DNA of 64,000 nucleotides from Carboxylicivirga mesophila (GCF_018271975.1 NZ_JAGUCN010000005.1:177928-241927), one strand, 5' to 3'. Positions 9,318 through 18,960 are shown, numbered from the stretch's first letter. The notes: a model not told the origin generated them from the sequence alone. Made by a program: numbers and translations.

Positions 9318-12300
9318 ATGAGCGAAGAAATATTAAAAGCCCTGATACAGCTGTTTGCGCTCATTGCATTTCCCAGAACTGAAATAAAATCACGAAGAAT
9401 AATTGTTAAGTCGTTTTTAAATCAACAACTTAACAGCCGTCTCGTAGAAGATTACCTGCAATTATTCGACAAGCTGCAAGGCGAACATGAGCAGCGCCTA
9501 TCCGACAAAGATAAATTCTACAAACGTCATGCAGCCAGCTCTGTAAAAGTACTTAAGATTGCCACAGGTATCAACGAAGCGCTTACCTATTACCAGAAAC
9601 TTATTGTTCTGATTCAGCTGATAGAGTTTTTGAACATTGATGTAGGTATGAGTGATTACGAGCGTGAGTTTATTGAAACAGTTGCACTCACCTTTAATAT
9701 CCCACAAGACGAATATCAGTCAATCATATCTTTTGTTACAAGTTCGTTTAACGAAGTGCCCGATGCCAATAATGTATTAATTGTTGACAGCATACCCCGT
9801 TACGAATCAACAGCTTTCAAACATTTGTTCTGGGAAAACCTGAAAGGCGAATTACGTGTTATTCATTTAAAGTCAGTCAACCTATTCGCGTTCCGTTTTA
9901 ATGGCAACATGGACCTGAGCATGAACGGGCAGCTGATAAACGAAGGACGAGTTCAGATTCTCAACCCAGGTAGTTCGCTCCGAAACAAGCTGATCGATAC
10001 CATATTTTACAGCGATATTTTCAGTCAGTTTATTACTGACAGCACTGAAAATGCTGTTGATTTCAGATGCGTAAATGTTGAGTATCACTTTAGTAAGAAA
10101 GCCATTGGCCTGCATAAAACATCATTTGCAGCTAAATCAGGCAAGTTAGTAGGTATAATGGGTTCAAGTGGTGCTGGAAAAAGCACATTGGTTAATGTTT
10201 TAAGTGGCATTAATACACCAACCAGAGGGCAGGTTTTAATTAATGATATTGATGTACATAAAAACCTGGATCAGGCAAAAGGCCTTATCGGCTATGTAGC
10301 CCAGGACGACCTGTTGATGGAAGATTTGACAGTGTATCAGAACCTGTATTACAATGCCAAGCTGTGCTTTGACAACTTGCCAGAATACCGCATTCGCAGG
10401 AAAGTATTAAAGCTTCTTAGAAATCTGGGCCTATACGAAATTCGTTTTATGAAAGTAGGCAGCCCGTTGAATAAGAAGATTAGTGGAGGTCAACGAAAAC
10501 GTCTTAATATAGCCCTGGAACTTATCAGGGAGCCATCAATATTATTTCTTGATGAACCAACATCAGGCTTATCATCTCGTGATTCAGATAACATCATTGA
10601 CCTGCTCAAAGAATTATCTATTAGAGGCAAGCTGGTATTTGTAGTCATCCACCAACCGTCATCAGCTATCTTTAAAATGTTCAATCAGCTGCTGGTACTT
10701 GATACGGGGGGCTACCTAATATACAATGGCGATCCTGTTGAAAGCGTTAATTATTTTAAGGCATGCATCAACCACGCCAATAGAGATGAAAGCGAATGCC
10801 CAACCTGTGGTAATGTCAATGTGGAACAGATATTGAACATTGTCAACTCACAGATACTGGATGAATACGGGAATTTTACGCAAACACGAAGGGTTGACCC
10901 CAAAGAATGGTACGATCTGTTTCATGAAGGTTGGGAGTCGATCGAACCACCAACATCCGCTAACAGTGCCCTGCCCCCGAAAAGTTTTCAAATACCCAAT
11001 AGAATTAAACAGCTCTTCATTTTCATGAAGCGCGACATTGTTTCAAAACTAGCCAACAAGCAGTATCTATTAATTAATCTGCTTGAAACGCCGGTACTGG
11101 CACTTCTGCTAGCTACTATCATACGTTATTACGATGTTGACAATACTACCGATTCTGTTTACAGCTTTGCAAAGAACCCTAACATCACTGTGTACATAAT
11201 TATTTCGGTTATTATCGCATTGTTTGTTGGACTGACGGTGAGTGCTGAGGAAATAATAAACGATCGTAAAATTCAGCGACGTGAATCATTTCTAAACCTT
11301 AGTCGCTTAAGCTATTTATTTTCCAAGCTATTTATTCTCTCTGGCCTGTCCGCTATTCAATCGGCCTTATTTGTGCTTATTGGCAACTTTATCATTGAGC
11401 TCGAAGGCATGTTCTTTCAATACTGGCTGATCCTGTTTAGTTGCTCTGTTTTTGCCAACATATTAGGACTGAATATTTCTGACACATTTAAAAAGACGGT
11501 CAATATTTACATTATCATCCCATTCTTGATCATTCCGCAATTAATACTTAGTGGAGTTTTTATTAGTTTCGACAGGCTAAACCCAAGTATCTCAAGCCCC
11601 GAACGCATTCCATTATATGGTGAGATAATAACTGCCAGATGGGCATTTGAGGCTCTGGCGGTTGCCCAATACACCAGCAATGAGTTTGATAAGGATTTTT
11701 ACAGCTATGAAAAGCTTAAAAGTCAGGCAAAATATCGAAAAGAATTTTGGATACCATCACTTAATAATCATCTACGTAAAATTATCAATCAGACCAACGA
11801 AGAGCATGCAACTAGTCATGAACAGATAACTTACTCTCTAAGGCTAATAAACAAAGAGTTAGGAAAACACCACCAACTCTACCCTAATCGATCTGGTCAG
11901 CTAACTCTTCTTTCTAATGAACAATCTGGCTACAATCTGGATTCGGTAGATAACTACCTTCAGTATTTAAAAAACTACTATAAGACGCTCTACAACAAGG
12001 CAGATAACCGACTTGATGATAAAATAAAACAACTAACAAGCACAGAAGAAGATCGCCTAATCTACCTGGAGGCGAAAAGTAAGTATCACAATAACGATCT
12101 GGAACGCTTTGTAACCAACTCAAATAACTTTTTCTCCAATAAGATAATTGAATATGATGGTGAGCTATGGCAAAAGATTGATCCCATTTATCAGGATCCG
12201 GAGAGTCTGTTTCTGAAAGCTCATTTCCTGGCACCAACCAAACCCTTTGGTCAAAGAAAGATAGATACCTATTATGCCAACACCATTGTTATTTGGGTTA

Positions 12301-12407
12301 TCAACCTTATCCTGTTTCTGATGCTTTACTTACGTGCATTGCCAGGCATGTTATCTTTACGCACCAAAACAATATGGTACCTTAAGGACAGAAAAAAAGC
12401 TGAATAA
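9318..12407 (+). CDS. ABCG-like ABC transporter with TerB-like N-terminal region
   Basis: A 1029-residue protein. Residues about 75-140 look like a TerB-type helical domain (M-S-D-Y-E-R-E-F-I). About 175-240 is a short beta-rich, possibly FHA-like region. About 245-470 is an ABC ATPase with Walker A G-S-S-G-A-G-K-S-T (282-290), signature I-S-G-G-Q-R-K (388-394) and Walker B I-L-F-L-D-E-P (408-414), followed by H-Q-P-S-S as in ABCG half-transporters. Then come ABC-2 type membrane helices, interrupted between the penultimate and last helix by about 230 soluble residues rich in K, N and Y. It is probably an exporter at the inner membrane. The substrate is unknown. Its stop codon lies inside a terminator stem. 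Confidence 0.85.
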   Translation: MSEEILKALIQLFALIAFPRTEIKSRRIIVKSFLNQQLNSRLVEDYLQLFDKLQGEHEQRLSDKDKFYKRHAASSVKVLKIATGINEALTYYQKLIVLIQLIEFLNIDVGMSDYEREFIETVALTFNIPQDEYQSIISFVTSSFNEVPDANNVLIVDSIPRYESTAFKHLFWENLKGELRVIHLKSVNLFAFRFNGNMDLSMNGQLINEGRVQILNPGSSLRNKLIDTIFYSDIFSQFITDSTENAVDFRCVNVEYHFSKKAIGLHKTSFAAKSGKLVGIMGSSGAGKSTLVNVLSGINTPTRGQVLINDIDVHKNLDQAKGLIGYVAQDDLLMEDLTVYQNLYYNAKLCFDNLPEYRIRRKVLKLLRNLGLYEIRFMKVGSPLNKKISGGQRKRLNIALELIREPSILFLDEPTSGLSSRDSDNIIDLLKELSIRGKLVFVVIHQPSSAIFKMFNQLLVLDTGGYLIYNGDPVESVNYFKACINHANRDESECPTCGNVNVEQILNIVNSQILDEYGNFTQTRRVDPKEWYDLFHEGWESIEPPTSANSALPPKSFQIPNRIKQLFIFMKRDIVSKLANKQYLLINLLETPVLALLLATIIRYYDVDNTTDSVYSFAKNPNITVYIIISVIIALFVGLTVSAEEIINDRKIQRRESFLNLSRLSYLFSKLFILSGLSAIQSALFVLIGNFIIELEGMFFQYWLILFSCSVFANILGLNISDTFKKTVNIYIIIPFLIIPQLILSGVFISFDRLNPSISSPERIPLYGEIITARWAFEALAVAQYTSNEFDKDFYSYEKLKSQAKYRKEFWIPSLNNHLRKIINQTNEEHATSHEQITYSLRLINKELGKHHQLYPNRSGQLTLLSNEQSGYNLDSVDNYLQYLKNYYKTLYNKADNRLDDKIKQLTSTEEDRLIYLEAKSKYHNNDLERFVTNSNNFFSNKIIEYDGELWQKIDPIYQDPESLFLKAHFLAPTKPFGQRKIDTYYANTIVIWVINLILFLMLYLRALPGMLSLRTKTIWYLKDRKKAE

Positions 12408-12430
12408 GCAACTATTGCAACTTATTCAGC
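12399..12430 (-). terminator. Bidirectional terminator overlapping the ABC gene stop codon
   Basis: A perfect 10-bp stem GCTGAATAAG/CTTATTCAGC with a 12-nt loop. On the minus strand it is followed by TTTTTTTC, a strong terminator for the siaB-siaC pair. On the plus strand the tail (CTTTAAAATTT) is weaker. The stop TAA of the ABC gene (12405-12407) is part of the stem. Confidence 0.88.
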
Positions 12431-12458
12431 CTTTAAAATTTCTTTGAGTAGTTGGGTA

Positions 12459-12872
12459 TTACTCTTCCATTTCAATCATTTTGAAAGGAATATTAATTAT
12501 CGACTGGTAGTCTTCTCCTGCTTCAAACATGTCTTCATCATCTTCTTCATAATACCAGTTGATCTCAACCGGATGTCCTTTTTTATGAATTAACTCAAGA
12601 CGTTTGAAAATATCTAATATGCATTTCGAAGAGCTGGTATTAAAATATTCTAATTGAATATTGACATTAGTCTCTTCAGAAGGTGCTTCTCCAAATTTCT
12701 CAAGCCAGTCGATTATTGGCTTGTAAAACTCAACAGAATTTTCAGGAATAGAGCGCCCCTTAATTTCAACTACTCCTTTTTCCCCATCTAGTCTTACAAA
12801 TGGTGTCTTTGGACTTCCTTCGCGAATTATTGTTTCCATACTGGTAGCTATACGGTTAACTAATGTATACAT
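12459..12872 (-). CDS. siaC: SiaC-family regulatory phosphoprotein (DUF1987)
   Basis: The 137-residue protein matches the SiaC/DUF1987 family: an N-terminal G-S-P-K-T-P-F-V segment, G-R-S-I-P-E-N, and the core Y-F-N-T-S-S-S-K with the likely phospho-acceptor Thr79. In Pseudomonas, SiaC is phosphorylated by SiaB and dephosphorylated by SiaA; unphosphorylated SiaC activates the diguanylate cyclase SiaD. Here it overlaps the siaB-like gene by 17 bp, so the kinase-substrate pair is conserved, but no SiaA or SiaD gene is adjacent. The downstream partner is unknown. The symbol is given by family. Confidence 0.88.
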   Translation of the reverse strand: MYTLVNRIATSMETIIREGSPKTPFVRLDGEKGVVEIKGRSIPENSVEFYKPIIDWLEKFGEAPSEETNVNIQLEYFNTSSSKCILDIFKRLELIHKKGHPVEINWYYEEDDEDMFEAGEDYQSIINIPFKMIEMEE

Positions 12873-13410
12873 CTAGCGAGAAAAAGATGTATTCATCATC
12901 AAATTGATAAAAATAATATTCTAATTTATTGCCTGTTTTTCGAACGATATCGAGCATTCCCAGGCCTCCCCCTCCTTTTTCAGAAAACTCATCGTTATTA
13001 AGTATATCCCTGTACAACATACGAACTTCTTCATCCGACAAGGAATTTACCTGATCAATTCGGTCTTTAATATAATTTAATTTTTCCTTTTTCACAAAAT
13101 TGCCTGTTGAAATGCGGTAAAAGGTGCCATCTTTACTTAAAATGATGATTCCAAAATTACTACTTTGTTCAACAGGTGCTGTACTTGGCGGCAAATCTAC
13201 ATGATGGTACAAATTCTGCAAACTCTCCACAAACACATTGTAGACCTTTTTTCGAACACGATTTTTTTCATTTTTCATGTTCAAACTGTTCTCAATGGAT
13301 TCTAATGCTTCAGATATCAACTCTGGTGTAATTCCCCCATTGTATTCCAGGATAATATCCCCTTGCTTCTTTTCTAGATACCAGTTTTTTAAATCAAATG
13401 CCATTGCCAA
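12856..13410 (-). CDS. siaB: SiaB-family protein kinase
   Basis: The 184-residue protein belongs to the SiaB-like kinases of the GHKL type. The helix V-E-S-L-Q-N-L-Y-H-H provides the N-box-like Asn, and G-G-G-G-L-G-M-L-D the ATP-lid glycines. It should phosphorylate the SiaC-like protein encoded by the overlapping next gene. The ATG at 13410 is used; an ATG two codons later is equally possible. A perfect TAnnTTTG -7 box lies only 16 bp upstream, so the leader is very short. Confidence 0.85.
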   Translation of the reverse strand: MAMAFDLKNWYLEKKQGDIILEYNGGITPELISEALESIENSLNMKNEKNRVRKKVYNVFVESLQNLYHHVDLPPSTAPVEQSSNFGIIILSKDGTFYRISTGNFVKKEKLNYIKDRIDQVNSLSDEEVRMLYRDILNNDEFSEKGGGGLGMLDIVRKTGNKLEYYFYQFDDEYIFFSLDVYIS

Positions 13411-13425
13411 TGGTCTAATTATCTA

Positions 13426-13433
13426 CAAATATA
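13426..13433 (-). promoter_or_regulatory. -7 box of the siaB promoter
   Basis: On the minus strand the sequence reads TATATTTG, a perfect match to the Bacteroidota -7 consensus TAnnTTTG. No TTTG is present at the -33 position. Confidence 0.5.
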
Positions 13434-13498
13434 GAAAAATATTAATACCGTCCGATTATGCACAAGTTTACATTAAATACTGCATTTTCTGTTTATTT

Positions 13499-13519
13499 GA
13501 TTGACTTATTTGGTCAATC
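13499..13519. repeat. Inverted repeat between siaB and cysE
   Basis: GATTGAC and GTCAATC flank a 7-nt spacer. Neither side carries a T-run, so it is more likely an operator than a terminator. It sits about 65 bp upstream of the siaB -7 box. Confidence 0.4.
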
Positions 13520-13559
13520 CCTTGTAAATGCTGACAAAACACCTTTTTTAGCTGATATT

Positions 13560-14483
13560 TTATATACCTCCTCCTTCTGTATATAATACATCGCGCGGCT
13601 TAAACTGAATAATTTTCGATTTCGGAGCAACTGAGTTAGTAACCCAAACGTTTCCACCTATGACTGAACCGGCCCCCACAGTGATACGCCCTAAAATAGT
13701 AGCCTGGGCGTATATTACCACATCATCATCAATAATTGGATGACGTGGAATACCTTTGATTGGATTACCATTTTCATCCAGTGGAAAGCTTTTGGCCCCC
13801 AGGGTAACACCTTGAAAGAGTTTAACATTATTGCCAATAATAGAAGTGGCGCCAATAACAACTCCCGTACCATGGTCAATACTAAAGTACTCACCAATTG
13901 TTGCCCGTGGATGAATATCTATACCTGTTTCTGAATGTGCCATTTCACTGATCATACGAGGAATCAAAGGCACACCTATAGTTAGCAGTGCATTAGCAAT
14001 ACGATAATTGGTAATGGCCCTAATGGCCGGATAGCAGAAAATAACTTCTCCTTTACTCTTAGCTGCCGGATCTCCTAAGAAAGCTGCTTCAACATCAGTC
14101 ACCAACATTCGTCTGATTTCAGGAAGCTTACTGATAAACTGACTGGCATAATCATGAGCAATACTTTTTCGTTCGCTCAAATCAAATTTTTCGGGCATCT
14201 CGCACATAAAACATAAACCGGCAAAAATCTGATCGACTAAAATCGTATAGAGGTTTTCAGTATTCACCCCAATGTAATAGCTAACACTATCTGGACGTAT
14301 TGAACTATCGCCATAATAACCCGGGAACAGAATCTCACGAGAAAGATTAACAACCTGTTCCAATGCACTTAACGAAGGCATTTTATGGTCCTTAAAATGC
14401 GGATGGCAAACACTTTTATAGCTTTGCTCCTGCGATAGCTCATTGATAGCTTTTTTAATCCTTGAAAAGTGGTCAGTGGTCAT
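13560..14483 (-). CDS. cysE: Serine O-acetyltransferase
   Basis: The protein (307 residues) makes O-acetylserine from serine and acetyl-CoA, the first step of cysteine synthesis. The C-terminal half is a left-handed beta-helix of hexapeptide repeats. The active-site region I-D-I-H-P-R-A-T-I-G and F-S-I-D-H-G-T-G-V-V-I-G is typical of the longer Bacteroidota/EpsC-type serine acetyltransferases. The gene overlaps the preceding ribosylnicotinamide kinase gene by 11 bp, so it is probably translated from the same mRNA as pnuC. The metabolic reason for joining NAD salvage and cysteine synthesis is not evident. Confidence 0.92.
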   Translation of the reverse strand: MTTDHFSRIKKAINELSQEQSYKSVCHPHFKDHKMPSLSALEQVVNLSREILFPGYYGDSSIRPDSVSYYIGVNTENLYTILVDQIFAGLCFMCEMPEKFDLSERKSIAHDYASQFISKLPEIRRMLVTDVEAAFLGDPAAKSKGEVIFCYPAIRAITNYRIANALLTIGVPLIPRMISEMAHSETGIDIHPRATIGEYFSIDHGTGVVIGATSIIGNNVKLFQGVTLGAKSFPLDENGNPIKGIPRHPIIDDDVVIYAQATILGRITVGAGSVIGGNVWVTNSVAPKSKIIQFKPRDVLYTEGGGI

Positions 14484-15015
14484 TGTTGCTTATTAAAAGT
14501 TGGTTAATATGATTTTTTGCTTGCTCGATACGTGATGCTCCATTACCTTTTATCACTTCATAGGCAAAGTTATAGTTTTCCAGTTCTGATCGATAACGCT
14601 CAAACAAAAACAATCTCTTCGATTCATTCTCTCTTACTCCATCATCTATCCACTTTATATCCGGATAGCACAATAAATGCAGATCAATTGAAACGTTGCC
14701 TATCAGTTCCTCCAACCATTCAGGAACTGAATTATAAACCTCAGCAAACCATACTTTTGTAATAATCAGGAAGGTATCAAAAATCACTAATGATTGTCCT
14801 GAAGTGACAGCTCGTTCATAGCTATCTTTCTGATGCAGGGCAATTTTTTCAACATCCTCATAAGTATATGGCCTGTTTAAGCCTTCAACATATTCGCGGG
14901 CATACTCAGGTATCCAATATCCCCCAAAAATACCACTTATCTCTTTTGACATACTGGACTTTGCCGTTGACTCAGGCCCTGTAAAAACAATGGATATTGG
15001 TCGCTTAAGCTTCAT
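14473..15015 (-). CDS. NadR-type ribosylnicotinamide kinase
   Basis: The 180-residue P-loop protein resembles the C-terminal kinase domain of NadR: I-V-F-T-G-P-E-S-T at the start and W-I-P-E-Y-A-R-E-Y-V after the P-loop are hallmark segments. It would phosphorylate nicotinamide riboside (to NMN) as it enters through PnuC, encoded by the upstream gene that overlaps by 11 bp. The P-loop reads G-P-E-S-T-A-K-S-S, where family members usually have G-K-S/T; the Gly-to-Ala change before the key Lys is unusual. There is no adenylyltransferase domain, so NMN must be converted by another enzyme. Confidence 0.88.
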   Translation of the reverse strand: MKLKRPISIVFTGPESTAKSSMSKEISGIFGGYWIPEYAREYVEGLNRPYTYEDVEKIALHQKDSYERAVTSGQSLVIFDTFLIITKVWFAEVYNSVPEWLEELIGNVSIDLHLLCYPDIKWIDDGVRENESKRLFLFERYRSELENYNFAYEVIKGNGASRIEQAKNHINQLLISNNDH

Positions 15016-15613
15016 GTTTTGCCATTAATCGTTTCCACTCATAAAACCCGATGATAGCACCTATTGTGTAAACCAAAAACAGGAAACTATAAAAATACAA
15101 TCCTTTATAGATGTACATGCCCATAGAAACACTATTGATGACCACCCAAAACACCCAGTGATGGATGTATTTGCGAGCCAGCAACCAAGTAGCCAGGATA
15201 GATGCAGCAGTAGTAAACGAATCCAGATAAGGCAAATCAGAACTGGCAATATCTACAAGTGCCGGGATATTCAATAACGCGGCTAGTAAGCCAAAGTAAA
15301 TAATCACTCCCAACAAAAAGAGTTTAATTAACAGCCTGGTTGAAACTGGTTTAATGGGTACATCTCCTGAGTCAGTAGTAGCCTGACCACTTAACCAATA
15401 CCACCAACCATAAATACTTATGGCAACATAATAGAATTGCAGCCCCATATCAGCATAGAGTGCCGACTGGTAAAATACCACAATGGAAACACCTGAGGCG
15501 ATGATTCCCCAAGGCCATAGCCGGGGATTTTCGAGAATAGAGTATATTAAATAGATGATTGAAGCAACCGTTCCGGTTACTTCAAGACCATACTGAGCAA
15601 TAAATTCGTTCAT
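15005..15613 (-). CDS. pnuC: Nicotinamide riboside transporter
   Basis: A 202-residue inner-membrane protein with about seven hydrophobic segments and the PnuC signature S-I-Y-G-W-W-Y-W near residue 70. PnuC transports nicotinamide riboside by facilitated diffusion, driven by phosphorylation inside the cell. The overlapping NadR-type kinase gene supports this substrate. PnuC relatives in Bacteroidota can instead carry thiamine (PnuT), but those usually sit beside a thiamine pyrophosphokinase and a TPP riboswitch, and neither is seen. It begins 21 bp after the S41 protease gene. Confidence 0.9.
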   Translation of the reverse strand: MNEFIAQYGLEVTGTVASIIYLIYSILENPRLWPWGIIASGVSIVVFYQSALYADMGLQFYYVAISIYGWWYWLSGQATTDSGDVPIKPVSTRLLIKLFLLGVIIYFGLLAALLNIPALVDIASSDLPYLDSFTTAASILATWLLARKYIHHWVFWVVINSVSMGMYIYKGLYFYSFLFLVYTIGAIIGFYEWKRLMAKHEA

Positions 15614-15634
15614 TGGTTAGGGTACAAACTTTAA

Positions 15635-17224
15635 TTACTTAAGATATTGAGAGTAATCTCTTTTTGATTCTACAATCTCAACGGCCTTTTGATAGGCATC
15701 TGATATAGGATTAATTGACTGGAAGTACTCCGACGGACTGAACAAATCTCTGGCAATTAGAGCTTTCAACTGTGCTTCTGCTAACTGCCTGGACACTTCC
15801 CATTCTTCCTTGTTAAATTCTACTTGTTCATTCTGGCCTTCCTCAATCAGTAAATCTACCAAGCTGGTATTCACATCAAACTCTTCCTCGAAGGTTTTAT
15901 AATCAGGATAAAGACGTTTTAAATCCTTTCGATTATCATCCACATAATTCAAAATCATCCTATTAACAGAACCACTGGCTATTAAATCACGATAATAATC
16001 GGAGTACATACTTGTATCAACAGCCACAAACACATCAGGCATTATACCGCCACCGCCATATACCGTGCGACCAACCACCTTGGTTTTATACTCCAGAGCA
16101 TCATCAAAATGAATACTATCCACATTCGACAACTCGCCATGCAGGTATCGATCATCCAACTCATTATGGTAGGCATCAACACCGTTTTCATAGTCTTTTT
16201 GTATACAACGACCTGCAGGTGTATAATACTTAGCTATAGTCAGGCGAATCATCGATCCATCAGGAAAATCAAATGGCCGCTGCACCAAGCCTTTGCCAAA
16301 ACTACGCCGCCCTACTACCAGGCCTCTATCCCAATCCTGTACTGCTCCTGAAACAATTTCACTGGCCGATGCTGAACCTTCATCAATCAGAACCACCAGG
16401 TTTCCTTTTTCAAACAAGCCTTTTTTGCGGGCCAAATGCTCTCTACGCTCACTATTCAAACCTTCGGTGTATACCAGTAATTTATTCTTATCAATAAGCT
16501 CATCTACAATATCAATCGCAGCTTTCAGGTAGCCTCCGCCGTTGCCTCTTAGATCGAGAATAAGATTCTCAAATTGATGTTCTTCCAGCCCTTTAAGTGC
16601 CTCAACAAACTCCTCATAAGTATTTAATGCAAACCGGGAAATTTTCACATATGCCGTTTTGGGCGTAGCCATGTATGCAGCCTCTACACTGTGTAATGGA
16701 ATTTTATCGCGTACCACAACAAATCTTAAGTCGTCACTGGTACCTCGTCGTAGGATAGTCAGATCTACTTTTGTACCTTTCTTACCCCTCAAATACTTAA
16801 AAACATCACTGTTCTTAATCCCAATACCAGCTACATTATCGCCATCAATCGATATAATGCGGTCACCGGCCCTGATGCCAACTTTCTCTGATGGCCCGCC
16901 AATAACCGGGTTAACCACCATCAAGGTGTCATCCATAATATTAAACTGAATACCAACACCTTCAAAACTACCATCAAGCGGCTCATTCATAGCAGCCACC
17001 TCATCGGCCGAGATATAAACTGAGTGCGGATCCAAACTCTTCAGCATACCAACAATGGCTTCTTCAACCAGCTCTTGATTATCAACCGAATCAACATAAA
17101 GCGAACTAATCAACTGATATGTCAATTGTAGTTTCTGAATGTTTTTATCAAACACCTGAGCACTTATACTCGTCACCAACAAAAGGCAAACAATAGCCAT
17201 TGTTATATTCTTTTTGAATCCCAT
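15635..17224 (-). CDS. S41 family C-terminal processing peptidase
   Basis: This 529-residue secreted or periplasmic protease has a signal peptide (cleavage near S-A-Q, residue 23), an N-terminal helical region, a PDZ domain (about 85-175) and the S41 catalytic core. The Ser-Lys dyad is Ser286 in G-S-A-S-A-S-E-I and Lys311 in F-G-K-G-L-V-Q, 25 residues apart as in E. coli Prc. Such proteases trim or degrade envelope proteins from the C-terminus. The C-terminal 130 residues are helical. It is the first gene of a minus-strand run into pnuC, the kinase and cysE. Confidence 0.93.
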   Translation of the reverse strand: MGFKKNITMAIVCLLLVTSISAQVFDKNIQKLQLTYQLISSLYVDSVDNQELVEEAIVGMLKSLDPHSVYISADEVAAMNEPLDGSFEGVGIQFNIMDDTLMVVNPVIGGPSEKVGIRAGDRIISIDGDNVAGIGIKNSDVFKYLRGKKGTKVDLTILRRGTSDDLRFVVVRDKIPLHSVEAAYMATPKTAYVKISRFALNTYEEFVEALKGLEEHQFENLILDLRGNGGGYLKAAIDIVDELIDKNKLLVYTEGLNSERREHLARKKGLFEKGNLVVLIDEGSASASEIVSGAVQDWDRGLVVGRRSFGKGLVQRPFDFPDGSMIRLTIAKYYTPAGRCIQKDYENGVDAYHNELDDRYLHGELSNVDSIHFDDALEYKTKVVGRTVYGGGGIMPDVFVAVDTSMYSDYYRDLIASGSVNRMILNYVDDNRKDLKRLYPDYKTFEEEFDVNTSLVDLLIEEGQNEQVEFNKEEWEVSRQLAEAQLKALIARDLFSPSEYFQSINPISDAYQKAVEIVESKRDYSQYLK

Positions 17225-17271
17225 CTCAGTAGTTTTAAGTTATATAATTATCAGCACCTGACTCTATTTAT

Positions 17272-17306
17272 AAACAAAGGCCGGAAAGAAAAAGTTCCTA
17301 CCGGCC
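17272..17306 (-). terminator. Intrinsic terminator of guaA
   Basis: GC-rich 6-bp stem GGCCGG/CCGGCC (17279-17284 and 17301-17306). On the minus strand it is followed by TTTGTTTA. It lies 20 bp after the guaA stop. Confidence 0.75.
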
Positions 17307-17326
17307 ATATAAATCTCGTAATAAGA

Positions 17327-18856
17327 TTATTCCCATTCGATAGTTGCAGGTGGCTTCGAGCTGATATCATAAACAACCCTGTTTACACCTTTCACTTTAT
17401 TGATAATGTCATTAGACACTTTAGCTAAGAAATCGTATGGCAGATGAACCCAGTCTGCAGTCATACCGTCTGTTGATGTCACAGCACGCAAGGCCACTAC
17501 CTTCTCATAGGTACGCTCATCGCCCATAACACCCACCGACTGAACTGGTAACAACATAACACCAGCCTGCCATACCTGATCGTATAGATTGTTATCCTTT
17601 AAGCCCTGAATAAAGATGTGATCCACCTCTTGCAGCAATGCTACTTTTTCAGCTGTGATATCACCTAAGATACGAATAGCCAAGCCTGGTCCAGGAAATG
17701 GGTGACGGCCCAAGAGGTTTTCATCAATCCCCATGGCACGTCCTACACGACGTACTTCATCTTTAAATAACAAATTAAGCGGCTCAACTACCTTTAGGTT
17801 CATTTCTTCGGGTAAACCTCCCACATTGTGGTGTGACTTAATGGTAGCTGATGGTCCGTTAACAGATACAGATTCTATCACATCCGGATAAATAGTTCCT
17901 TGCGCCAACCATTTTACATCCTGAATTTTGTGCGCCTCAGCATCGAACACTTCGATAAATACACGTCCAATAATCTTACGTTTAGTTTCCGGATCTGATA
18001 CACCGTCCAGCTCACTCAGGAATTCTTTCTTGGCATCAACACCTATTACATTCAGTCCCATGTGCTTGTAGGAGTCCAGCACTGCTTCGAACTCATTTTT
18101 GCGCAACAGGCCATTATCTACAAATATACAGGTTAGGTTCTTTCCAATCGCCTTATGCAACAATACACCAGCCACTGTACTATCAACACCTCCTGACAAT
18201 CCAAGTACCACTTTATCATTGCCAAGCTTATCCTTTAATTCCTGAACAGTTGTCTCCACAAATGAATCCGGCGTCCAGTCTTGTTTACAACCACAAACAC
18301 CTACTACAAAATTCTTCAGAATTTGTGTTCCTTCAGTACTGTGATACACTTCAGGGTGAAACTGCATGCCATAGGTTTGTTCACTTTCAACCTTGTAGGC
18401 AGCTACTTTAACATCCTTGGTACTGGCAACTATCTTATAACCCTCAGGCAGATTAACAATGGTATCGCCATGTGACATCCAAACCTGAGAATGATCGCTT
18501 ACATTGGTCAACAGCTCACTTGTTGTATCTACATAATGCAAATTAGCACGACCGTATTCACGTGTTTTAGAAGGTTGTACTTCTCCTCCATAAAACTGCG
18601 ATAAATACTGAGCGCCATAGCAAACGCCCAATAGTGGCATTTTTCCTTTTATTGCAGTCAAGTCAGGCTTTGGTGCATCTTTGTCGCGCACACTGTATGG
18701 ACTACCACTTAAGATAACCCCCTTAACGGTTTCGTCCATCTCGGGACAATTATTAAACGGGTGTATTTCGCAATACACATTAATCTCACGTACGCGTCTG
18801 GCAATTAACTGCGTATACTGAGAACCAAAATCCAGAATGATAATTTTTTCCTGCAT
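17327..18856 (-). CDS. guaA: GMP synthase (glutamine-hydrolysing)
   Basis: GuaA converts XMP to GMP using glutamine and ATP. The 509-residue protein has a class I glutamine amidotransferase domain (about 1-190, with G-V-C-Y-G-A-Q-Y nucleophile Cys and F-H-P-E-V His-Glu), a PP-loop ATP pyrophosphatase (G-L-S-G-G-V-D-S near residue 220) and the C-terminal dimerisation domain ending P-P-A-T-I-E-W-E. Length and all domains are complete. It stands alone with its own terminator. Confidence 0.98.
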   Translation of the reverse strand: MQEKIIILDFGSQYTQLIARRVREINVYCEIHPFNNCPEMDETVKGVILSGSPYSVRDKDAPKPDLTAIKGKMPLLGVCYGAQYLSQFYGGEVQPSKTREYGRANLHYVDTTSELLTNVSDHSQVWMSHGDTIVNLPEGYKIVASTKDVKVAAYKVESEQTYGMQFHPEVYHSTEGTQILKNFVVGVCGCKQDWTPDSFVETTVQELKDKLGNDKVVLGLSGGVDSTVAGVLLHKAIGKNLTCIFVDNGLLRKNEFEAVLDSYKHMGLNVIGVDAKKEFLSELDGVSDPETKRKIIGRVFIEVFDAEAHKIQDVKWLAQGTIYPDVIESVSVNGPSATIKSHHNVGGLPEEMNLKVVEPLNLLFKDEVRRVGRAMGIDENLLGRHPFPGPGLAIRILGDITAEKVALLQEVDHIFIQGLKDNNLYDQVWQAGVMLLPVQSVGVMGDERTYEKVVALRAVTSTDGMTADWVHLPYDFLAKVSNDIINKVKGVNRVVYDISSKPPATIEWE

Positions 18857-18960
18857 TAATTTGCACCTTTATTTTCGATAAACAGATAGCCTGACAAACC
18901 ATTTTAGATGGCCTGAATTTGCTATGACTGCAACCAAAGTTATACTTGAAAAATTTTGTG

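Noticed and set aside
15005..15640. TPP or NAD riboswitch ahead of pnuC
   Set aside because: The gap to the upstream gene is only 21 bp, too short for an aptamer.
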